Assembly: GCA_026636295.1 (NCBI GenBank)
Contig: CP089460.1
Span: forward strand, 496,001 to 560,000
Reading direction: 5' to 3'
Length of the DNA stretch: 64,000 nucleotides
Source of the DNA: Medakamo hakoo
Taxonomy: Eukaryota > Chlorophyta > Trebouxiophyceae > Coccomyxaceae
Positions 60,496-64,000 of this stretch are shown piece by piece (position 1 is the first letter of the stretch; each line of letters opens with the position of its first letter). The notes under the pieces were generated by a model. That model saw nothing but the letters and a program-made list of their open reading frames with translations. It was not told the origin of the DNA and ran no database searches. A program made the translations under genes and the position numbers.

Positions 60496-63216
60496 ATGCG
60501 CCGGGTTGGCCTGCGCCTGGTGCGCCGCGTGCAGCCGTCGCGCAGCCGTCCCTGTCCACACCCGTGCGCGTCCCTTCCCACGCCCATGCGCCGCGTCTCC
60601 GTCATGAGCAACCCGCCCGGCCGCGGCGACGCGGCCGCCGCCTCCACCCCGCAACACCCGCACACAAACCGCCTGGCGTCCTCGACCTCCCCGTACCTCC
60701 TTCAGCACGCGCGCAACCCGGTCGACTGGTGGGAGTGGGGCGAGCCGGCCTTCGCCGCCGCGCGCGAGCAGGGCAAGCCCATCCTGCTGTCGTCGGGCTA
60801 TTCCGCGTGCAAGTGGTGCCACGTGTTCGAGCGGGAATCCTTTGCGGACGAGGCCGTCGCGGCGCGCATGAACGAGGTCGCGGTGTGCGTGAAGCTGGAC
60901 AAGGAAGTGCGCCCCGACGTGGACGCCATCTACATGGCCTACCTCACCGCCACGACCGGCGGCGGGGGCTGGCCGCTCACGGTGTTCATCGCGCCGTCGT
61001 CCGGCGCGCCGTTCTTCGCGGGGACGTACTTTCCAAAAGAAGCGTTCATGTCGCTGCTGGACAAGGTTGACACGCTGTGGAAGACGCGGCGGGCGGACGT
61101 GGAGGCGCAAGCATCGTCCACGCTCGCCCAGCTGGCCGCGTTTGAAGAAGAAGGGATGGGTGGTGGCGGCGGCCAGGCCGCGGGCCTCCACCCGGCCGAC
61201 GCGCTGGCCTCGTGCGCGGCGTCCCTGGCGTCGCGGTTCGACGCCGCCCACGGCGCCTTTGGCGGCGCGCCTAAATTTCCACGCCCGGCTGAAATCGCGG
61301 CGCTGCAAGCGCACCGCCTGCTGGCCGGGCCTGAGGGCTCCGGCGCGGCGGCGGAAGCCCAAGCCGCTGCGACGCTGCTCGCCTGGTCGGCGTCCGGTGT
61401 CTGGGATGCCGTCGGCGGCGGCCTCGCCCGCTACTCCGTCGACAAGCTGCTGCACATCCCCCACTTTGAAAAGATGACGTACGACGCCGCTCAATTCATG
61501 CGCGTTCTGATCAGCGGCGCGGGCCTGGCGGCCGTGCGCGCGGCGGCGGGCAAGGACACGCCGGCTGTCTCGACCAACCCGCTGCTTTCCTTGCCTCCAG
61601 CGCACACGGCCGCGCGCCTGGCCGCCACCGCCGCCGCCACGGCGGCCTACCTGGTCCGCGAGATGACGGACGCGTCGGGTGGGGTCCACGCCGCCCAGGA
61701 CGCCGAGAGCGTCGACCCGGCCGACGGCGTCAAGAAAGAAGGCTGGTGCTTCACCTGGTCAGCGGGCGAGCTCGAGTCCGCCCTGGCCGCACAGCTGGAC
61801 GAAGCCGCGGCCGCCCGGGCGGGCGTGCCGCCGGCCGACCTAGCCGCCGCGGCGGCCGCCACGCCGCACGCCTCCCCCACCCCGCCGCCGGTCGTGTCCG
61901 CGTTCAAGGCCTTGTACGGCGTCCGCCCGGGCGGCAACGCCAACCGCGACCCGCGGTCAGACCCTCACGGAGAGTTGACTGGCCGCAATGTTTTGTACGC
62001 CGCGACGACCGTCGAGGACGCCGCGGCGTACGCGGGCCTGGACGCGTCGACCGCGCCGGCCTCGCTGGCCGCCGCCCGCCTGCGCCTGTATGTGGCCCGC
62101 TCCACCCGCCCGCCGCCCGCGGCGGATGACAAGGTGGTGGCTGCGTGGAACGGTATGGCGATCTCGGCGCTTTCGACGACGGGCCGGGCGCTGGCGGGGC
62201 TGCGGGCGGGCGCCCTGGGCGGCGCCGGCCTGCCGTGGGAGAGCGTCGCGGGTTGGCCTGTGCCGTCGCCACCCTCCGACCCGCACGCGCTGGTCGCAGC
62301 CGCTGTGTCTGCCGCGGCCGCCGTCAAAGCCCGCCTGTGGGATGAGGCGTCCGGCCGCCTGGCCCGCTGCTTCCACGGCCCGGCCTCTGCATGCTCTTCG
62401 TTCGCCAACCTGCCGCCGGCGGTGGCCGATGACTATGCCTGGATGGCGTCCGCCTGCCTGGATTTGGCCGGTGTGACTGGAGACGTCAGCTACCTGGAGT
62501 GAGCGACGCGCCTGCAAGCCACGCTCGACGCGAATTTCTGGGATGGCGACGGCGGCGGGTACTTCACGACGGACGGGCGCGACCCCACGGTCGTGCTGCG
62601 CAAGAAGGAAGCGTACGACGGAGCCGAACCCGCTGCGGGGAGCGTGGCTGCGTCCAACTGCCTGCGCCTGGCCGCGCTGGCCGCGCCCGGGTCGCCCGAA
62701 GCCGTCGCTTTTGAAGCCCGCGGCCGGGCCGCCTTGACCTTCATGCTGGGCGGCGGCCGTCCGGCTCTGGCCGTCCCGCAAGCCGCGGCCGCGTCCTACC
62801 TGGCCGCGTCCTGGCCCCTGCGCCAGTGCGTCGTCGTCGGCCGCAAAGGCGCGCCCGACACGGAAGCTCTGCTGGACGCCGCGTTCGCGGCGCCGTCGCC
62901 CGACACGGTTGTCATCCCGCTCTTTTCCGACGATGCCGCGTGCCTGGGCTGGTGGCGACGCCACAACCCGGAAGCCGTGGCGGTGGGGACGGGTCCTGGC
63001 GCGCCGCCGCCGGGCACAGCGGCTGCTTTCGTGTGCTCGGATTTCACGTGCAAAGCGCCGACGTCCGACCCGGCGGCCCTGGCGGCGGCCCTGATCGCGC
63101 CGCGCAAGGGCAGTGGCGGCGCTGGGTGGCCAAAGAGTGGTGGCGGTGGTGGGCCGGCGTCCCCGGTGGACCTGGGTTCGCTGCTGAAGAAGACGGGCGG
63201 TGGGGGCGGTGGTTGA
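60496..63216 (+). CDS. SPATA20: SPATA20/YyaL-like thioredoxin-fold protein with an in-frame TGA
   Basis: Frame open from 60496 with one TGA at 62500-62502 (codon 669); it continues in the same frame to TGA at 63214, 906 codons in all. The N-terminal DUF255 thioredoxin-like domain includes NRLASSTSPYLLQHARNPVDW, GYSACKWCHVFERESFAD (CxxC at C105/C108) and GGGGWPLTVFIAPS. The C-terminal (alpha/alpha)6 glycosidase-like domain includes FEKMTYDAAQFM, DAESVDPADGVKKEGWCFTW and VVAAWNGMAISAL. The TGA falls in YLE-*-ATRLQATLDANFWD, where homologues have Trp (YLEWA), and the family sequence goes on after it (GGGYFTTDGRDPTVVLRKKEAYDGA). Possible reasons are TGG-to-TGA mutation, read-through or a base error. 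Without read-through the product is 668 residues and misses the last third. The N-terminus MRRVGLRLVRR looks mitochondrial. Confidence 0.85.
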
Positions 63217-63324
63217 GACTCAACCGGAAAGAGAGAGAGTGTTTGCCGCCTGCTTTTTTTTTTTTTTCACACACCTGCAATTCAACCTAGCCCGCCCTTT
63301 GAGCGAAAGACCACGCAGTCTCTC

Positions 63325-64000
63325 ATGCGCCTGACCCGCGGCCTGCTTGCCCTCACCGTCCTCGCGGCCTGCGCCAGCCTGGCGGCCGCGGCGGACCAGG
63401 CGCCGCCGCCGCCCGCGCGGGGTGGCGGGCTGCCCGCCACGACGTCGCCCACCCAGCAGCAGGGTGGCAGTGGTGTGCTAGAGCCCGCGCCCGCGCCCGC
63501 GCCCGCCGCCGCCGCGCCCTCACCCCCCGCTTCCCAGGACGAGTCGGCGTCGTCAACAGCCCTGGCTCCGCTGGCGCAAGCCCTGTCCTCCAACTTCACG
63601 ACCCTGTGGGCGGTCGTCCAGGCGGCGCGCATGGAAAAGCTGTTTGACGACCGCACGGCCCGCTTCACCGTCCTCGCGCCGACGAACGAGGCGTGGCTCA
63701 AACGCCTGCCGTCGCTGACGACGGGCGCCAATCTCACCGCCGCCCAGCTGCTGAGCGACGGCCGGGCGCGCGTCATGGAGCAGGTCTTGAACTACCACGT
63801 CATCCCCGGCGCGGGGATTGACTCGCTTGAAAAGCTGAGTTTGCGGGGGCGCCTGCCCACCAACGCCGCGTCTTGCAGCACGTCGAAAGAGCTGCAGGTC
63901 GTGGCCGAACAACCCGCTGGCACGGCGAATGGCGGCCAGATCACGCTGGCGTCCAGCCTGGGCGGTACCGCCCGCACGGCCGGCCCGCCCATCCTCGTCA
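63325..64000 (+). CDS. Secreted fasciclin-domain protein (3' end outside window)
   Basis: At least 225 residues, cut by the window edge. The signal peptide is MRLTRGLLALTVLAACASLA. An Ala/Pro-rich linker with APAPAPA leads to a fasciclin (FAS1) domain: SNFTTLWAVVQAARMEKLF, FTVLAPTNEAWLKRL (H1-type block) and MEQVLNYHVIPG (H2-type block). FAS1 proteins are cell-surface or wall adhesion proteins; in algae they are often repeated. No intron needed within the visible part. Confidence 0.9.
   Translation, partial: MRLTRGLLALTVLAACASLAAAADQAPPPPARGGGLPATTSPTQQQGGSGVLEPAPAPAPAAAAPSPPASQDESASSTALAPLAQALSSNFTTLWAVVQAARMEKLFDDRTARFTVLAPTNEAWLKRLPSLTTGANLTAAQLLSDGRARVMEQVLNYHVIPGAGIDSLEKLSLRGRLPTNAASCSTSKELQVVAEQPAGTANGGQITLASSLGGTARTAGPPILV

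Noticed and set aside
60496-63216. Reading the TGA at 62500 as evidence that TGA codes for Trp or Sec
   Set aside because: Many other genes in the window (MCTS1, PPIL1, ZDS, ABCG, metacaspase) end at TGA exactly where their families end, so TGA is a normal stop. No SECIS-like hairpin was seen downstream.
1-64000. tRNA genes, rRNA, CRISPR arrays, transposons, retroelements
   Set aside because: No B-box-like GGTTCGAATC with a matching acceptor stem, no regular spaced repeats, no transposase or reverse transcriptase motifs (such as YADD or DDE context) were found on reading either strand. A covariance-model search would be needed to be sure about small RNAs.

Overview
The window is nuclear DNA of a compact, very GC-rich eukaryote, most probably a green alga (Chlorophyta). 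The evidence is a starch synthase, a zeta-carotene desaturase, an algal-type [FeFe] hydrogenase, plant-like orthologues throughout, short introns (mostly about 90-200 bp, donors mainly GTGAG/GTGCGT, acceptors CAG), and TGTAA close behind several stop codons, which is the chlorophyte poly(A) signal. I cannot name the genus. The hydrogenase lacks the N-terminal F-cluster domain, so it looks more like the chlorophycean enzymes than the Chlorella ones, but that is weak evidence. I see no tRNA, rRNA, CRISPR array, transposon or virus-like element.

I recognise 35 genes plus one weak candidate, with about 43 introns placed by hand from frame continuity and family alignment. From 50 to 31735 the order is ornithine decarboxylase, RPN13/ADRM1, MCTS1, NAF1, a PPIL1-type cyclophilin, NF-YA, zeta-carotene desaturase, ELP1, POLD3, a membrane protein, [FeFe] hydrogenase, a QueC-like enzyme, an oxysterol-binding protein, an unknown, a histidine phosphatase, a possible ATG8-binding membrane protein, a secreted GIN-like protein and a TTI2-like protein. 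These 18 genes alternate strand without exception, so every neighbouring pair is head-to-head or tail-to-tail.

From 31907 to 52391 come a second secreted GIN-like protein, VPS35, TAF12, SEC13, mitochondrial ribosomal protein mL46, an ABCG half-transporter, starch synthase, an unknown protein with a 19-residue Asp run, a YqaJ-like PD-(D/E)XK nuclease and a type I metacaspase.

From 52574 to 60331 lies a run rich in mitochondrial functions: organellar PheRS, a CIA30/NDUFAF1 complex I assembly factor, proline dehydrogenase, a 55-residue membrane protein and FAD-dependent glycerol-3-phosphate dehydrogenase. The window closes with a SPATA20/YyaL-like thioredoxin-fold gene that carries an in-frame TGA at a conserved Trp position, and the start of a fasciclin-domain secreted protein.

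The genes do not form one pathway. The points I would look at first are the strict strand alternation, the in-frame TGA, the hydrogenase's C-terminal cysteine motif, the eukaryotic QueC-like gene, the ATG8-interaction motif at 27943, the motif family confined to NAF1 introns and 3' flank, and three tandem duplications that overlap stop codons.
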